Under the pieces are notes generated by a model, which was not told where the DNA came from, made no database searches, and saw only the letters and a program-made list of their open reading frames with translations. Source: a virus. From it: DNA of 62,709 nt. Both the position numbers and the translations under genes were made by a program. The stretch lies in the IMG/VR virus record IMGVR_UViG_3300042469_000158, positions 1 through 62,709 of that record; one strand, 5' to 3'. Positions 1 through 8,718 of this stretch are shown here, one piece after another (position 1 is the first letter of the stretch; each line of letters opens with the position of its first letter).

Positions 1-6
1 GTATTT

Positions 7-132
7 AGCCATCGCAGAAATTCTGGATGAGCTAAATACCCGCAAGTTGCGTACCCTAGCATCCGATGACTTCATGGTGTTCATCAGGGAGATGTGGCCT
101 AACTTTATTCACGGTCGGCATCACGAGAAAAT
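7..132. repeat. Left copy of the 126-bp terminal overlap
   Basis: These 126 bases are identical to the last 126 bases of the window (62584-62709), a fixed offset of 62,577. The terL reading frame stays open across the join. This is what a circular or circularly permuted genome looks like when assembled as a linear contig. The alternative is a true short terminal repeat. Bases 1-6 do not belong to the repeat. Confidence 0.95.
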
Positions 133-1453
133 GGCCAGAGCGTTTGAGCGCGTGGCTCGGGGTGAGTGTAAAAGGCTCATCATCAACATGCCGCCACGGC
201 ATACCAAGTCAGAATTTGCCAGTTACCTGCTACCAGCGTGGTTTTTTGGCAAGTTTCCGGGCAAAAAGATCATCCAGACCAGCCACACTGCTGAGTTAGC
301 GGTGGGTTTTGGCCGAAAAGTACGTAACTTGGTGGACTCTGCTAACTATAAGCGGATATTTCCGGCCCTAGACTTGCAGTCAGACAGCAAAGCGGCGGGT
401 CGTTGGGCGACAAACTTCGGTGGAGAGTACTTCGCTATTGGTATTGGCGGTGCTGTGACCGGTAAGGGTGCGGATATTCTGATTATTGACGACCCGCACT
501 CGGAGCAAGAGGCCGCAATGGCCCAGTCCAACCCAGAAATCTACGATAAGACGTACGAGTGGTACACATCTGGCCCTCGTCAGCGTCTCCAGCCGGGCGG
601 CTCTATCGTCATGGTGATGACGAGGTGGTCTAAACGGGACTTAACGGGTCAAGTGATCAAGGCTGCGGCCCAAAGGTCGGGCGAAGAGTGGGAAGTGATC
701 GAGTTTCCTGCCATTTTGCCCTCGGGTAAACCCTTATGGCCTGAGTTTTGGTCGCTCAAGGAGTTGTCAGCCCTCAAAGAAGAACTTCCTAACGCCAAAT
801 GGCAAGCGCAGTACATGCAGTCCCCCACATCGGACGTGTCTGCCATCGTAAAGCGGGAATGGTGGAAGATTTGGGAGCATGACAGCCCGCCTTCGTGTGA
901 ATTTATCATTCAGTCTTGGGATACGGCGTTCTTAAAGACAGAACGGGCCGATTACTCTGCATGTACGACGTGGGGTGTGTTCTATAAAGACGATGATCTG
1001 GGTGTAAACCGGGCAAATATCATATTGCTCAATGCGTTCAAGAAACGCATGGAGTTTCCAGAACTCAAACAGCGGGCGTTTGAAGAATACAAAGAATGGG
1101 AAGTGGACTCACTGATTGTTGAGGCCAAGGCGGCAGGTTCGCCCCTGATTTTTGAACTGCGGGCGATGGGGATTCCGGTGCAGGAGTTCACACCGAGCAA
1201 AGGTAACGATAAAATTGCGCGGCTAAATGCGGTGGCTGATATGTTTGCATCCGGACACGTTTGGGTGCCTAATACACACTGGGCAGAAGAATTGGTTGAA
1301 GAGGTCGCATCGTTCCCGTCAGGTGAACATGATGACTTGGTGGACTCAATGACTCAGGCATTACTGCGTTACAGGCGCGGTGGCTTTATTCAATTGGCGT
1401 CTGATGAGGAAGATGAACCGAAGTCTTTCCGCAGGAAAGAACCGTACTATTAA
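8..1453 (+). CDS. terL: Terminase large subunit, main part (N-terminus at the other end of the window)
   Basis: The packaging ATPase-nuclease drives DNA into the procapsid. The P-loop-like segment MPPRHTKS is followed by Walker B ILIIDDPHS and the coupling motif VMTRW. A RNase H-type nuclease domain follows, with acidic residues in SWDTAF, in the VEAKAAG region and in GEHDDLVDS. A TTG at 47 could be taken as a start, but the frame is open upstream and continues into 62471-62709 after circularisation. The full protein is then about 519 residues starting MTEVAEKTK. The portal gene follows 9 bases after the stop. The motif set fits Terminase_6-like large subunits. Confidence 0.95.
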   Translation, partial: AIAEILDELNTRKLRTLASDDFMVFIREMWPNFIHGRHHEKMARAFERVARGECKRLIINMPPRHTKSEFASYLLPAWFFGKFPGKKIIQTSHTAELAVGFGRKVRNLVDSANYKRIFPALDLQSDSKAAGRWATNFGGEYFAIGIGGAVTGKGADILIIDDPHSEQEAAMAQSNPEIYDKTYEWYTSGPRQRLQPGGSIVMVMTRWSKRDLTGQVIKAAAQRSGEEWEVIEFPAILPSGKPLWPEFWSLKELSALKEELPNAKWQAQYMQSPTSDVSAIVKREWWKIWEHDSPPSCEFIIQSWDTAFLKTERADYSACTTWGVFYKDDDLGVNRANIILLNAFKKRMEFPELKQRAFEEYKEWEVDSLIVEAKAAGSPLIFELRAMGIPVQEFTPSKGNDKIARLNAVADMFASGHVWVPNTHWAEELVEEVASFPSGEHDDLVDSMTQALLRYRRGGFIQLASDEEDEPKSFRRKEPYY

Positions 1454-1462
1454 GGATGAAAC

Positions 1463-3988
1463 ATGGCTATTGAGAAGTCACTATATGCAGCGCCACAAGG
1501 CTTGGAAGAACTTGCCGCGATGGATCAAGCATCTCCTCAGATTGAGATTGAGATTGAAGACCCAGAGTCCGTAACCATCGGCATGGGTGATATGGAGATT
1601 GAGATCGAGCCGGACAAAGATTCAGAAGATGACTTCAATGCCAACTTGGCTGAGTTCATTGGCGAAGATGTCCTGCAAAGTCTTGCTGAAGAGTTGATCA
1701 GTGACTATGACGAAGATGTAGCCAGTCGCAAAGACTGGATGCAGACTTACGTTGATGGCCTTGAGTTGTTGGGCATGAAGATTGAAGAACGAACAGAGCC
1801 ATGGGAAGGTGCGTGTGGTGTGTTCCACCCCATGTTGTCTGAAGCTCTTGTGAAGTTCCAGTCAGAAACAATGATGGCAACGTTTCCTGCCGCTGGGCCA
1901 GTTAAGACCCAGATCATTGGCAAAGAGACACCTGCTAAGAAAGAGTCTGCACAGCGTGTGGCAGACGACATGAACTACCAACTCACCGACGTGATGAAAG
2001 AATACAGGCCAGAGCATGAGCGCATGTTGTGGGGCTTGGGTCTGTCTGGCAATGCGTTCAAGAAGGTGTACTTTGACCCATCGCTTGATCGCCAAGTGTC
2101 GTTCTTTGTTCCTGCGGAAGACATCGTTGTGCCTTACGGCGCGTCTAACTTAGAGTCTTCTCCACGTATTACTCATGTGATGCGTAAGACCGAGAATGAG
2201 TTGCGTAAGTTGCAAGTGGCTGGGTTCTACATGGACGTGGACTTGGGTACACCTGACAACGTGCTGGATGAAGTTGAGAAGAAGATTGCAGAGAAGATGG
2301 GCTTTAGAGCCACTGCTGATGATCGCTTCAAACTCTTGGAGATGAACGTAGACCTTGACTTAGAAGGCTATGAGCACAAGGACAAGAAGGGTGAGAAGAC
2401 TGGCATTGCACTGCCGTACGTTGTCACTATTGAAAAGGGAACCAGCAACGTGCTGGCCATTCGCCGTAACTGGGAGCCAGATGATGAGACCTACACAAAA
2501 CGACAGCACTTTGTCCATTATGGTTACGTTCCGGGGTTTGGTTTTTACTGCTTTGGCCTCATTCACCTCATTGGGGCTTTTGCTAAGTCAGGCACTTCTC
2601 TTATTCGTCAGCTTGTCGATGCTGGTACTCTAAGTAATCTACCCGGCGGTTTCAAGACTCGTGGCATGCGAGTCAAGGGAGACGACACACCAATCGCCCC
2701 CGGTGAGTGGCGTGATGCAGACGTAGCAAGCGGCACACTGAAAGACAACTTACTGCCCCTGCCGTACAAAGAGCCTAGCCAGACACTGATGGCCTTGCTT
2801 GGTCAGATCGTTGAAGAAGGCAGACGTTTTGCTAACACAGCGGACTTGACGCTCAGTGACATGAGTGCGCAAGCGCCTGTGGGTACTACCTTGGCGATTC
2901 TGGAGAGAACGCTGAAGAACATGAGCGCCATTCAGGCACGTGTTCACTACTCGATGAAGCAAGAGTTGGGTCTCTTGAAGCACATCATCGCTGAGTACAC
3001 ACCAGACGACTACGACTACCAGCCAAGCGAAGGCAGTCGCAAAGCCAAGAAGTCTGACTATGATGATGTGGATGTCATACCTGTCAGCGATCCTAATGCG
3101 TCAACAATGGCGCAAAAGATCGTGCAGTATCAAGCGGTGTTGCAGCTTGCTCAAGGCGCACCGCAGTTGTATAACTTGCCACTCCTGCATCGTCAGATGT
3201 TGGAAGTGTTGGGTATCAAAGATGGTAACAAGCTCGTGCCGATGGACGATGACCAGAAGCCCACTGACCCAGTGTCAGAGAATCAGAATGTGCTCAAGGG
3301 CAAGCCGGTCAAAGCGTTCCTGTCGCAAGATCATCAGGCTCACATTGTTGTGCACATGTCCGCGATGCAAGACCCCAAGATTCAGGCACTCTTGCAACAG
3401 AACCCAATGGCGCAGCAGATGCAGCAAGCCATGATGGCTCACATCAACGAGCACTTGGGCTTTGAGTATCGCAAGCAGATTGAGCAGACTCTTGGTATGC
3501 AGTTGCCCCCACAGACAGATGAGTCTGGTGAAGAAGTTCAGATGTCTCCAGAAGTTGAAGCACGTCTGTCTCCGATGTTGGCGCAAGCCGCACAGCAGTT
3601 GCTCCAGAAGAATCAGCAGGAAGCACAGCAGGCTCAAGCGCAACAACAAGCGCAAGACCCCATCGTGCAAATGCAAATGCAAGAGTTGCAACTCAAGGCG
3701 CAAGAGAACCAGCGCAAAGCTGCTAAAGACCAAGCCGACAACGCCATCAAAGCAGCGCAGTTGCAGGTCGAGCGTGATCGCATCCAGACACAGCAGTCCA
3801 CTGATGACAAACGCATCAAGTTAGACGCAGTGAAGATGGCCGCGCAAATGCAGGAAGACAAACAACGCCACATGATGGACAAGGGTGTTGATATCTTGAA
3901 GCAACTCTCTAACAAGAGCCATGAAGAGCAACTGCGGGCAATGCAGGAGCGCATCCAAATGAGACAAAGACAACCTAAAGGTGAATAA
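1463..3988 (+). CDS. Portal protein
   Basis: This 841-residue protein directly follows terL, the standard portal position. The N-terminus is acidic and carries an IEIEIED run. The middle resembles large podoviral portals (residues about 80-560, including the EPWEGACGVFHP segment and the region ending in SAQAPVGTT). The last 200 residues or so are rich in Gln, Ala and Lys and look like a long helical barrel or coiled coil, as in P22-type portals. It would form the dodecameric DNA channel at the capsid vertex. Its stop abuts the next ATG. The family call comes from position, size and general resemblance, not from an alignment. Confidence 0.85.
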   Translation: MAIEKSLYAAPQGLEELAAMDQASPQIEIEIEDPESVTIGMGDMEIEIEPDKDSEDDFNANLAEFIGEDVLQSLAEELISDYDEDVASRKDWMQTYVDGLELLGMKIEERTEPWEGACGVFHPMLSEALVKFQSETMMATFPAAGPVKTQIIGKETPAKKESAQRVADDMNYQLTDVMKEYRPEHERMLWGLGLSGNAFKKVYFDPSLDRQVSFFVPAEDIVVPYGASNLESSPRITHVMRKTENELRKLQVAGFYMDVDLGTPDNVLDEVEKKIAEKMGFRATADDRFKLLEMNVDLDLEGYEHKDKKGEKTGIALPYVVTIEKGTSNVLAIRRNWEPDDETYTKRQHFVHYGYVPGFGFYCFGLIHLIGAFAKSGTSLIRQLVDAGTLSNLPGGFKTRGMRVKGDDTPIAPGEWRDADVASGTLKDNLLPLPYKEPSQTLMALLGQIVEEGRRFANTADLTLSDMSAQAPVGTTLAILERTLKNMSAIQARVHYSMKQELGLLKHIIAEYTPDDYDYQPSEGSRKAKKSDYDDVDVIPVSDPNASTMAQKIVQYQAVLQLAQGAPQLYNLPLLHRQMLEVLGIKDGNKLVPMDDDQKPTDPVSENQNVLKGKPVKAFLSQDHQAHIVVHMSAMQDPKIQALLQQNPMAQQMQQAMMAHINEHLGFEYRKQIEQTLGMQLPPQTDESGEEVQMSPEVEARLSPMLAQAAQQLLQKNQQEAQQAQAQQQAQDPIVQMQMQELQLKAQENQRKAAKDQADNAIKAAQLQVERDRIQTQQSTDDKRIKLDAVKMAAQMQEDKQRHMMDKGVDILKQLSNKSHEEQLRAMQERIQMRQRQPKGE

Positions 3989-4177
3989 ATGAATGGATTT
4001 GAAGTTCTTATCCAACAAGCGGATGAGAAGATTGATCAACTCAAGGACTTTCTGGCCGAGGGCAAGGCCGAGTCCTTTGAGGATTACAAGAAACTGTGTG
4101 GTGAGGTTCGTGGTCTACTCATCATGCGGGGATACACCCTAGACCTGAAACAACGATTGGAGACTTCGGATGACTAG
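3989..4177 (+). CDS. Small hypothetical protein between portal and co-chaperonin
   Basis: This is a 62-residue, mainly helical, charged protein whose ATG directly follows the portal stop codon. Its end overlaps the next gene by 8 bases, so it is probably translationally coupled to both. No domain is recognised. Its place between the portal and a GroES-like gene suggests a role in head assembly, but that is inference only. Confidence 0.7.
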   Translation: MNGFEVLIQQADEKIDQLKDFLAEGKAESFEDYKKLCGEVRGLLIMRGYTLDLKQRLETSDD

Positions 4178-4598
4178 TTCCATCCTATTGGCTACAGACG
4201 CCAATAACCCACAAGTCGTGGGAACCTATAACTGGCAATCATCAATGGAGGAAAAAGGTAAGCAATTACCAAGGCCATCTGGCTACCGAATTCTTTGTGC
4301 AATTCCAGAGGCAGAGAAAGAGTTTGAGGACAGTGAGATTGGAATTATCAAAGCTGATGAAACCATGCGCAACGAGGAGACCCTCACAACGGTCTTATTT
4401 GTTGTTGATATGGGGCCAGACTGCTATCAAGACCCATCTAAGTTCCCTACTGGGCCGTGGTGTAAACCCGGGGATTTTGTCCTCGTGCGTCCACACTCAG
4501 GTTCTCGCTTGGTCATACATGGCCGTGAGTTCCGCATCATCAATGACGATACTGTCGAGGCCGTCGTAGACGATCCCCGTGGTATCAAACGTAAATAA
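4170..4598 (+). CDS. GroES-like co-chaperonin
   Basis: This 142-residue protein has a Cpn10-like core. GYRILCAIPEAEK is followed by a flexible acidic stretch (IIKADETMRNEETL) at the position of the GroES mobile loop. GPDCYQDPSKFPTGPWCKPGDFVLV then resembles the GroES segment leading to the roof hairpin, and the protein ends with a short beta strand region. Phage co-chaperonins such as T4 gp31 work with host GroEL to fold the capsid protein, and this gene sits between portal and capsid genes. The sequence is more divergent than a host GroES, with an extended N-terminus of about 35 residues. The family call is good; the capsid client is inferred from position. Confidence 0.75.
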   Translation: MTSSILLATDANNPQVVGTYNWQSSMEEKGKQLPRPSGYRILCAIPEAEKEFEDSEIGIIKADETMRNEETLTTVLFVVDMGPDCYQDPSKFPTGPWCKPGDFVLVRPHSGSRLVIHGREFRIINDDTVEAVVDDPRGIKRK

Positions 4599-4610
4599 AA
4601 GGAGCACAAA

Positions 4611-5573
4611 ATGCCTTTAGACGACGACACAGAATTCAAGTTTCCAGACGAAGTTGAAAGTAAGGGTAAACCCGCACAAAACGCGGAACCTGAAATTGAA
4701 ATCGAGATTGAAGACGACGCCCCGGCTGAAGACCGTGGCCGACAGCCTCTACCCAAACCTCTGGTTGAAGAACTAGAGAAGGATGAGCTAGACCAGTACG
4801 ACGACAACGTAAAAACCAAACTCAAGCAAATGCGCAAGGTTTGGCACGACGAACGCCGTGAGAAAGAGTCTGCCCTGCGCGAACAGCAAGAAGCTGTCGG
4901 TTTAGCACAACGCCTGCTTGAAGAGAATAAGCGCATCAAAGGCATTCTTACCAATGGTGAAAAAGAGTACGTCTCTACCATTCAGAGTAATGCTGATATG
5001 GAGTTGAAGATTGCTCAACGTGCTTATAAAGAAGCATATGAGGCAGGTGACTCCGACAAGATGATGGAGGCCAATCAAGCATTGCAGATGGCCAACCTGA
5101 AAGCCATACAGGTAAAAAACTTTCGTATGCCCTCTTTACAAGAGGAAGAATTTCAGGTACAACAGCAACAAGTGCAGTATCAACCTGCACCGAACATACC
5201 TGAACCGGACAATAAAGCAGTAGCGTGGCAAAAGCGCAATAGCTGGTTTGGACAGGATCGGAGTATGACGGCCTTTGCTCTAGGTTTACACGAAGACCTG
5301 AGAGACAATGGTGTAGAGGTTGGTTCTGATGAGTATTACCGCGAATTGGACAATACAATGCGCAAACGGTTTTCAGAGAAATTTGAAAGCCAAGAAGACA
5401 ATAGACAGCAGACCCGGACAAGACCCGGTACTGTAGTCGCCCCGGCAGTTCGTAGCACGGCCCCTCATAAGGTTAAGCTAAAGCAAAGCCAAGTAAACCT
5501 AGCCCGAAAACTGGGTTTAACGCCAGAGCAATATGTGAAGGCACAACTTGAATTGGAGGCCCGTAATGGCTGA
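4611..5573 (+). CDS. Probable scaffolding protein
   Basis: This 320-residue protein lies upstream of the capsid genes. It has an acidic N-terminus with an EIEIEIEDD run and a long predicted helical, coiled-coil middle (about residues 55-170). The C-terminus is basic and ends in a KLKQSQVNLARKLGLTPEQ-type helix. Acidic, helical protein with a basic C-terminal helix, placed before the major capsid gene, is typical of scaffolding proteins, whose C-terminal helix binds the coat protein. A ribosome-binding site AAGGAG precedes ATG 4611. The call rests on position and composition only. Confidence 0.65.
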   Translation: MPLDDDTEFKFPDEVESKGKPAQNAEPEIEIEIEDDAPAEDRGRQPLPKPLVEELEKDELDQYDDNVKTKLKQMRKVWHDERREKESALREQQEAVGLAQRLLEENKRIKGILTNGEKEYVSTIQSNADMELKIAQRAYKEAYEAGDSDKMMEANQALQMANLKAIQVKNFRMPSLQEEEFQVQQQQVQYQPAPNIPEPDNKAVAWQKRNSWFGQDRSMTAFALGLHEDLRDNGVEVGSDEYYRELDNTMRKRFSEKFESQEDNRQQTRTRPGTVVAPAVRSTAPHKVKLKQSQVNLARKLGLTPEQYVKAQLELEARNG

Positions 5574-6024
5574 TATTAAAGACAACAAACTCACACGCGA
5601 GTTGACAACACGTGCGGTACAGGAACGTCCCAAGCAGTGGGCGCAACCTGAACTGTTGCCCGAGCCAGACAAACAGCCCGGATACAACTACCGCTGGATT
5701 CGTGTTTCTACGATGAACAACGCTGACCCACGTAACTTATCGGCCAAACTCCGAGAAGGTTGGGAGCCAGTTCCCGTCGAAGAACAACCCAAATTTAGAC
5801 TGTTAGCCGATCCCAATAGTCGTTTTAAAGACAACATTGAGGTTGGTGGATTATTGCTTTGCAAGACACCTACTGATTTTGTAGACCAGCGAAATGCCCA
5901 TTTCGCCAAAGTCACTCAATCTCAGACAGATGCTGTGGACAATAGTTTCATGCGTCAAAGTGATGCGCGGATGCCGCTCTTCCAAGAGCGTAAGTCCTCG
6001 TCCAGCTTTGGCAAAGGTACTTAA
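5566..6024 (+). CDS. Hypothetical head-region protein
   Basis: The ATG at 5566 is preferred over the upstream one at 5548 because TTGGAGG lies at normal distance before it; the gene overlaps the scaffold stop by 8 bases. The 152-residue product is soluble and polar. It has a conserved-looking YRWIRVS...DPRNLSAKLREGWEPV segment and a flexible Ser-rich C-terminus (SSSSFGKGT). Similar short proteins occur next to capsid genes in environmental podoviruses. No function is assigned; a minor head or assembly factor is possible. Confidence 0.7.
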   Translation: MADIKDNKLTRELTTRAVQERPKQWAQPELLPEPDKQPGYNYRWIRVSTMNNADPRNLSAKLREGWEPVPVEEQPKFRLLADPNSRFKDNIEVGGLLLCKTPTDFVDQRNAHFAKVTQSQTDAVDNSFMRQSDARMPLFQERKSSSSFGKGT

Positions 6025-6042
6025 ATTTTTAAGGAGTCTTAA

Positions 6043-6879
6043 ATGGCTTATCCCGTCGTCTCGGCCCCCTACGGCCTAAAGCCGATCAACCTGATCGGTG
6101 GTCAGGTATTTGCTGGTTCTACCCGCATTTACTCGATCCAGTATGGTTTTGCGTCAAACATCTTTTACGGTGATTTGGTCAATATTGTTCGTGGTTCTAT
6201 TATTAAGAACACTGACACTACTGACTCTACTGGCAACGGTTTGGTTGGTGTGTTCTTGGGTTGTGAGTATGTAAACCCTACAACTAAGCAAACGCAATTT
6301 GCTCAGTATTGGCCCGCTGGTACTACTGCTACTGGTAGAGCTATCGTCTGTGATGATCCTGACACAGTGTTTAAAGTAGTAATGTGTTCCGCTACAACGG
6401 TCATTGCTTCTGCTTCTACTGCTCTGTTAGGTCAAAACTTTGGTTTGATTCAAAATGCAGGTAACGTCAACACAGGTAATTCTGCTGTTGCCGCTCTGTA
6501 TGGCTCATCAAGCACAAGTGTTGATTTTGCTCTACGTGCAGTTGGTTTGGTTGAAGAAACTGCCATTCAAACTAGCGCAACTGGTTCATCTTCTTCTACT
6601 ACCATTACATTGACTGGCTCTGGTTTACCTAGCGCGTTGGTGGTGGGTACAGAAGTTGGCTACCTTGCTGCTAATGGTCAGTACATTCAATCTGGCTCGT
6701 ACGTATCTGCGGCTGCGGCTGCTGGTGCAACAACAGTGACCATCAATTCTGCGATTGCAGTTCCCGGCGGTATTACGGCTATTCCATCCGCTTCTACTAT
6801 TCTTTTCACCCAGTATCCAGAAATGCTTGTCAAATTAAACTTTGGCACACATTCTTATTACACTGGCACAGCCGTCTAA
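6043..6879 (+). CDS. Probable virion structural protein upstream of the capsid gene
   Basis: This 278-residue protein is rich in Ser, Thr, Gly and Ala, mostly beta-strand in character, with no signal peptide. It starts MAYPVVSAPYGLKPINLIGG and is preceded by AAGGAG. It ends 11 bases before the major capsid gene, and high expression is expected from the strong ribosome-binding site. A head decoration, cement or stabilising protein fits the position and composition. I see no catalytic motif. The family is not recognised with certainty. Confidence 0.7.
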   Translation: MAYPVVSAPYGLKPINLIGGQVFAGSTRIYSIQYGFASNIFYGDLVNIVRGSIIKNTDTTDSTGNGLVGVFLGCEYVNPTTKQTQFAQYWPAGTTATGRAIVCDDPDTVFKVVMCSATTVIASASTALLGQNFGLIQNAGNVNTGNSAVAALYGSSSTSVDFALRAVGLVEETAIQTSATGSSSSTTITLTGSGLPSALVVGTEVGYLAANGQYIQSGSYVSAAAAAGATTVTINSAIAVPGGITAIPSASTILFTQYPEMLVKLNFGTHSYYTGTAV

Positions 6880-6890
6880 GGAGCTAAATC

Positions 6891-7799
6891 ATGGCTATTT
6901 CACGCGCACAACTACTTAAAGAACTTCTCCCCGGCCTGAACGCTTTGTTTGGTTTGGAGTACGCAAAATATGGTGAAGAGCATAAAGAAATTTATGAAAC
7001 TGAAACCTCTGAGCGTTCTTTTGAAGAAGAGACAAAACTGTCTGGTTTCTCTGCTGCCCCCGTTAAAAACGAGGGTTCTGCCATTGCTTATGACAATGCG
7101 CAGGAAGCATGGACTGCCCGATACAACCACGAAACCATCGCTTTGGGCTTCAGCTTGACTGAAGAGGCTATCGAAGATAACTTGTATGACTCACTGTCTG
7201 CTCGTTACACGAAGGCTTTGGCCCGCGCTATGGCTTACACCAAGCAAGTTAAAGCTGCCGCTGTTTTGAATAACGGCTTTAGCAATGCTTACGCTGGTGG
7301 TGACGGTGTTGCATTGTTCAGTGCATCACACCCCTTGGTGTCTGGTGGTACTAACAGCAACATTCCATCTACCCCTGCTGACTTGAACGAAACATCGTTG
7401 GAAAACGCTGTTATTCAGATCAGCTTGTGGACAGACGAGCGTGGCTTGTTGATCGCTGCTAAACCTAGCAAGCTGGTGGTTCCACCTGCACTCCAGTTCA
7501 CGGCAACTCGCTTGCTTGAGACTGAATTGCGCGTGTCTACTGCTGACAACGATATCAACGCATTGAAGAACAATGGCTCTATCCCCGGTGGATATACCAT
7601 TAACCATTTCTTGACTGATACCAATGCTTGGTTCTTGTGCACAGACGTGCCTAACGGTATGAAGCACTTTGTGCGTTCACCTTTGGCTCAGTCAATGGAC
7701 GGCGACTTCGATACAGGTAACGTTCGTTACAAGTCTCGTGAGCGTTACAGCTTCGGCTGGTCTGACCCATTGGGCATGTTCGGTTCTGCCGGTGCTTAA
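6891..7799 (+). CDS. Major capsid protein
   Basis: This 302-residue protein resembles the Mu gpT-like branch of HK97-fold capsid proteins. The segments GFSLTEEAIEDNLYDSL, ALARAMAYTKQVKAAAVLNN and GVALFSASHPL are typical of it, as is the C-terminal SRERYSFGWSDPLGMFGS. It has a good ribosome-binding site (AAGGAG at 6879-6884) and is followed immediately by an intrinsic terminator, fitting a highly expressed late gene. No cleaved prodomain is obvious, which fits the presence of a separate scaffold gene. Confidence 0.88.
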   Translation: MAISRAQLLKELLPGLNALFGLEYAKYGEEHKEIYETETSERSFEEETKLSGFSAAPVKNEGSAIAYDNAQEAWTARYNHETIALGFSLTEEAIEDNLYDSLSARYTKALARAMAYTKQVKAAAVLNNGFSNAYAGGDGVALFSASHPLVSGGTNSNIPSTPADLNETSLENAVIQISLWTDERGLLIAAKPSKLVVPPALQFTATRLLETELRVSTADNDINALKNNGSIPGGYTINHFLTDTNAWFLCTDVPNGMKHFVRSPLAQSMDGDFDTGNVRYKSRERYSFGWSDPLGMFGSAGA

Positions 7800-7820
7800 T
7801 ATTTCTTAGGAAATATTTGG

Positions 7821-7850
7821 AGAAGGGGGCTTGTGCCCCCTTTTCTTTTG
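7821..7850 (+). terminator. Intrinsic terminator after the capsid gene
   Basis: An 8-bp stem AAGGGGGC/GCCCCCTT with a TTGT loop is followed by the U-rich tract TTTTCTTTTG. It lies 22 bases after the capsid stop codon. It probably lowers transcription into the downstream tail genes relative to the head genes. Confidence 0.9.
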
Positions 7851-7881
7851 TTGTATATTGCTTTCAACCCGGGGTTATCCG

Positions 7882-7924
7882 GTGCATTAGACAGTCCCGG
7901 CTGACGACATACAGACTAATGCAC
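7882..7924 (+). promoter_or_regulatory. Stem-loop in the leader of the 7949 gene
   Basis: GTGCATTAG (7882-7890) and CTAATGCAC (7916-7924) are perfect 9-base inverted repeats around a 25-base loop. They lie after the capsid terminator and 24 bases before ATG 7949. It could be a leader hairpin, an RNA-processing site or a repressor site. No convincing sigma-70 promoter was found beside it. Confidence 0.5.
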
Positions 7925-7948
7925 TTCACTTGTATGTAAGGACACATC

Positions 7949-8548
7949 ATGGCAACCACCACGTTCTCCGGCCCAGTCGTATCTAACAACGGCTTTGAAA
8001 CGGGCACTTCTGCTTCTCCTCTTGCAGTAACTACAGCAGAAAACATTAACGCTGCATTTGCTACAACATCCGCCGCTACTGGCGATACACGTTTGTCGTA
8101 TAACCGGTTGACTTTTACCTCTACAGGTTCAGGCGAAACATTTCGTGCTTTGACCCGAGTAACGGGTGCTAACGGCGCTACAGGCGGCACAATCAATGGT
8201 GCTCATATCTCTACTTCAATTAACACGGGCGGCACAATTTCTGGTGCGGCTAACGCTATTCGTGCAACCTTGGGAGGCTCCGTAGCTTCTCCCGGCGGTA
8301 CTTTGGCTGTTCTGCAGTTGGACACAGATTACTCTGTTAACGCTTCTTTGCCCGGTACAGCTTCGTTTATTCGTGTAACGGACAGCGGCGCAAACACAGG
8401 GGAGGTTCCTTTGTTGATGAACATTGAAACAGCCCCTGCTGCTACGATTGCGCCTACAGCAACCAGCGTTACTACTGTAGCCAAAGCAATCAAAGTGATG
8501 ATTGGCGGCACTGTGTACTACGTTCCTGCGTACTCGACCTTTGCATAA
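7949..8548 (+). CDS. Hypothetical beta-rich virion protein
   Basis: This 199-residue protein is rich in Thr, Ser, Ala and Gly and lacks Cys and Trp. Alternating beta-strand patterns resemble phage fibre or head-decoration proteins (for example NTGGTISGAANAIRATLGG). It begins a new transcriptional segment after the capsid terminator. The stop codon TAA overlaps the ATG of the next small gene as TAATG, so translation is coupled. No catalytic motif is present; a virion surface role is inferred from composition. Confidence 0.7.
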   Translation: MATTTFSGPVVSNNGFETGTSASPLAVTTAENINAAFATTSAATGDTRLSYNRLTFTSTGSGETFRALTRVTGANGATGGTINGAHISTSINTGGTISGAANAIRATLGGSVASPGGTLAVLQLDTDYSVNASLPGTASFIRVTDSGANTGEVPLLMNIETAPAATIAPTATSVTTVAKAIKVMIGGTVYYVPAYSTFA

Positions 8549-8718
8549 TGCAGATCACCAAGGAATTCTTGGAGTCTGAGATTAGTGAACTTGAGACTGA
8601 AGCACATAAGGCCCAAACCTTTTTGACTCAGGCTCAAGCCACAATCCAAGCGTACAAGATGCTCATAAACAGGCTAGAAGCACCAGAACCGGAGCAACAA
8701 AATGACGATGCAATATGA
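8548..8718 (+). CDS. 56-residue coiled-coil protein
   Basis: This short gene starts in the TAATG overlap with the preceding stop and ends 17 bases inside the next gene. The product begins MQITKEFLESEISELETEA and is a single amphipathic helix with heptad-like leucines and isoleucines (LESEISELETEAHKA...KMLINRLE). Tiny helical proteins of this kind recur among phage tail and fibre genes. Its overlaps on both sides support a real coding gene. Function unknown. Confidence 0.65.
   Translation: MQITKEFLESEISELETEAHKAQTFLTQAQATIQAYKMLINRLEAPEPEQQNDDAI

Noticed and set aside
47-1453. TTG at 47 as the true terL start
   Set aside because: The frame is open upstream and joins the ATG at 62471 after circularisation, where the start overlaps the terS stop.
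4427-4981. Minus-strand 184-codon Ser/Arg-rich frame
   Set aside because: It is opposite the co-chaperonin and scaffold-like genes, and its Ser-rich text mirrors their acidic codons.
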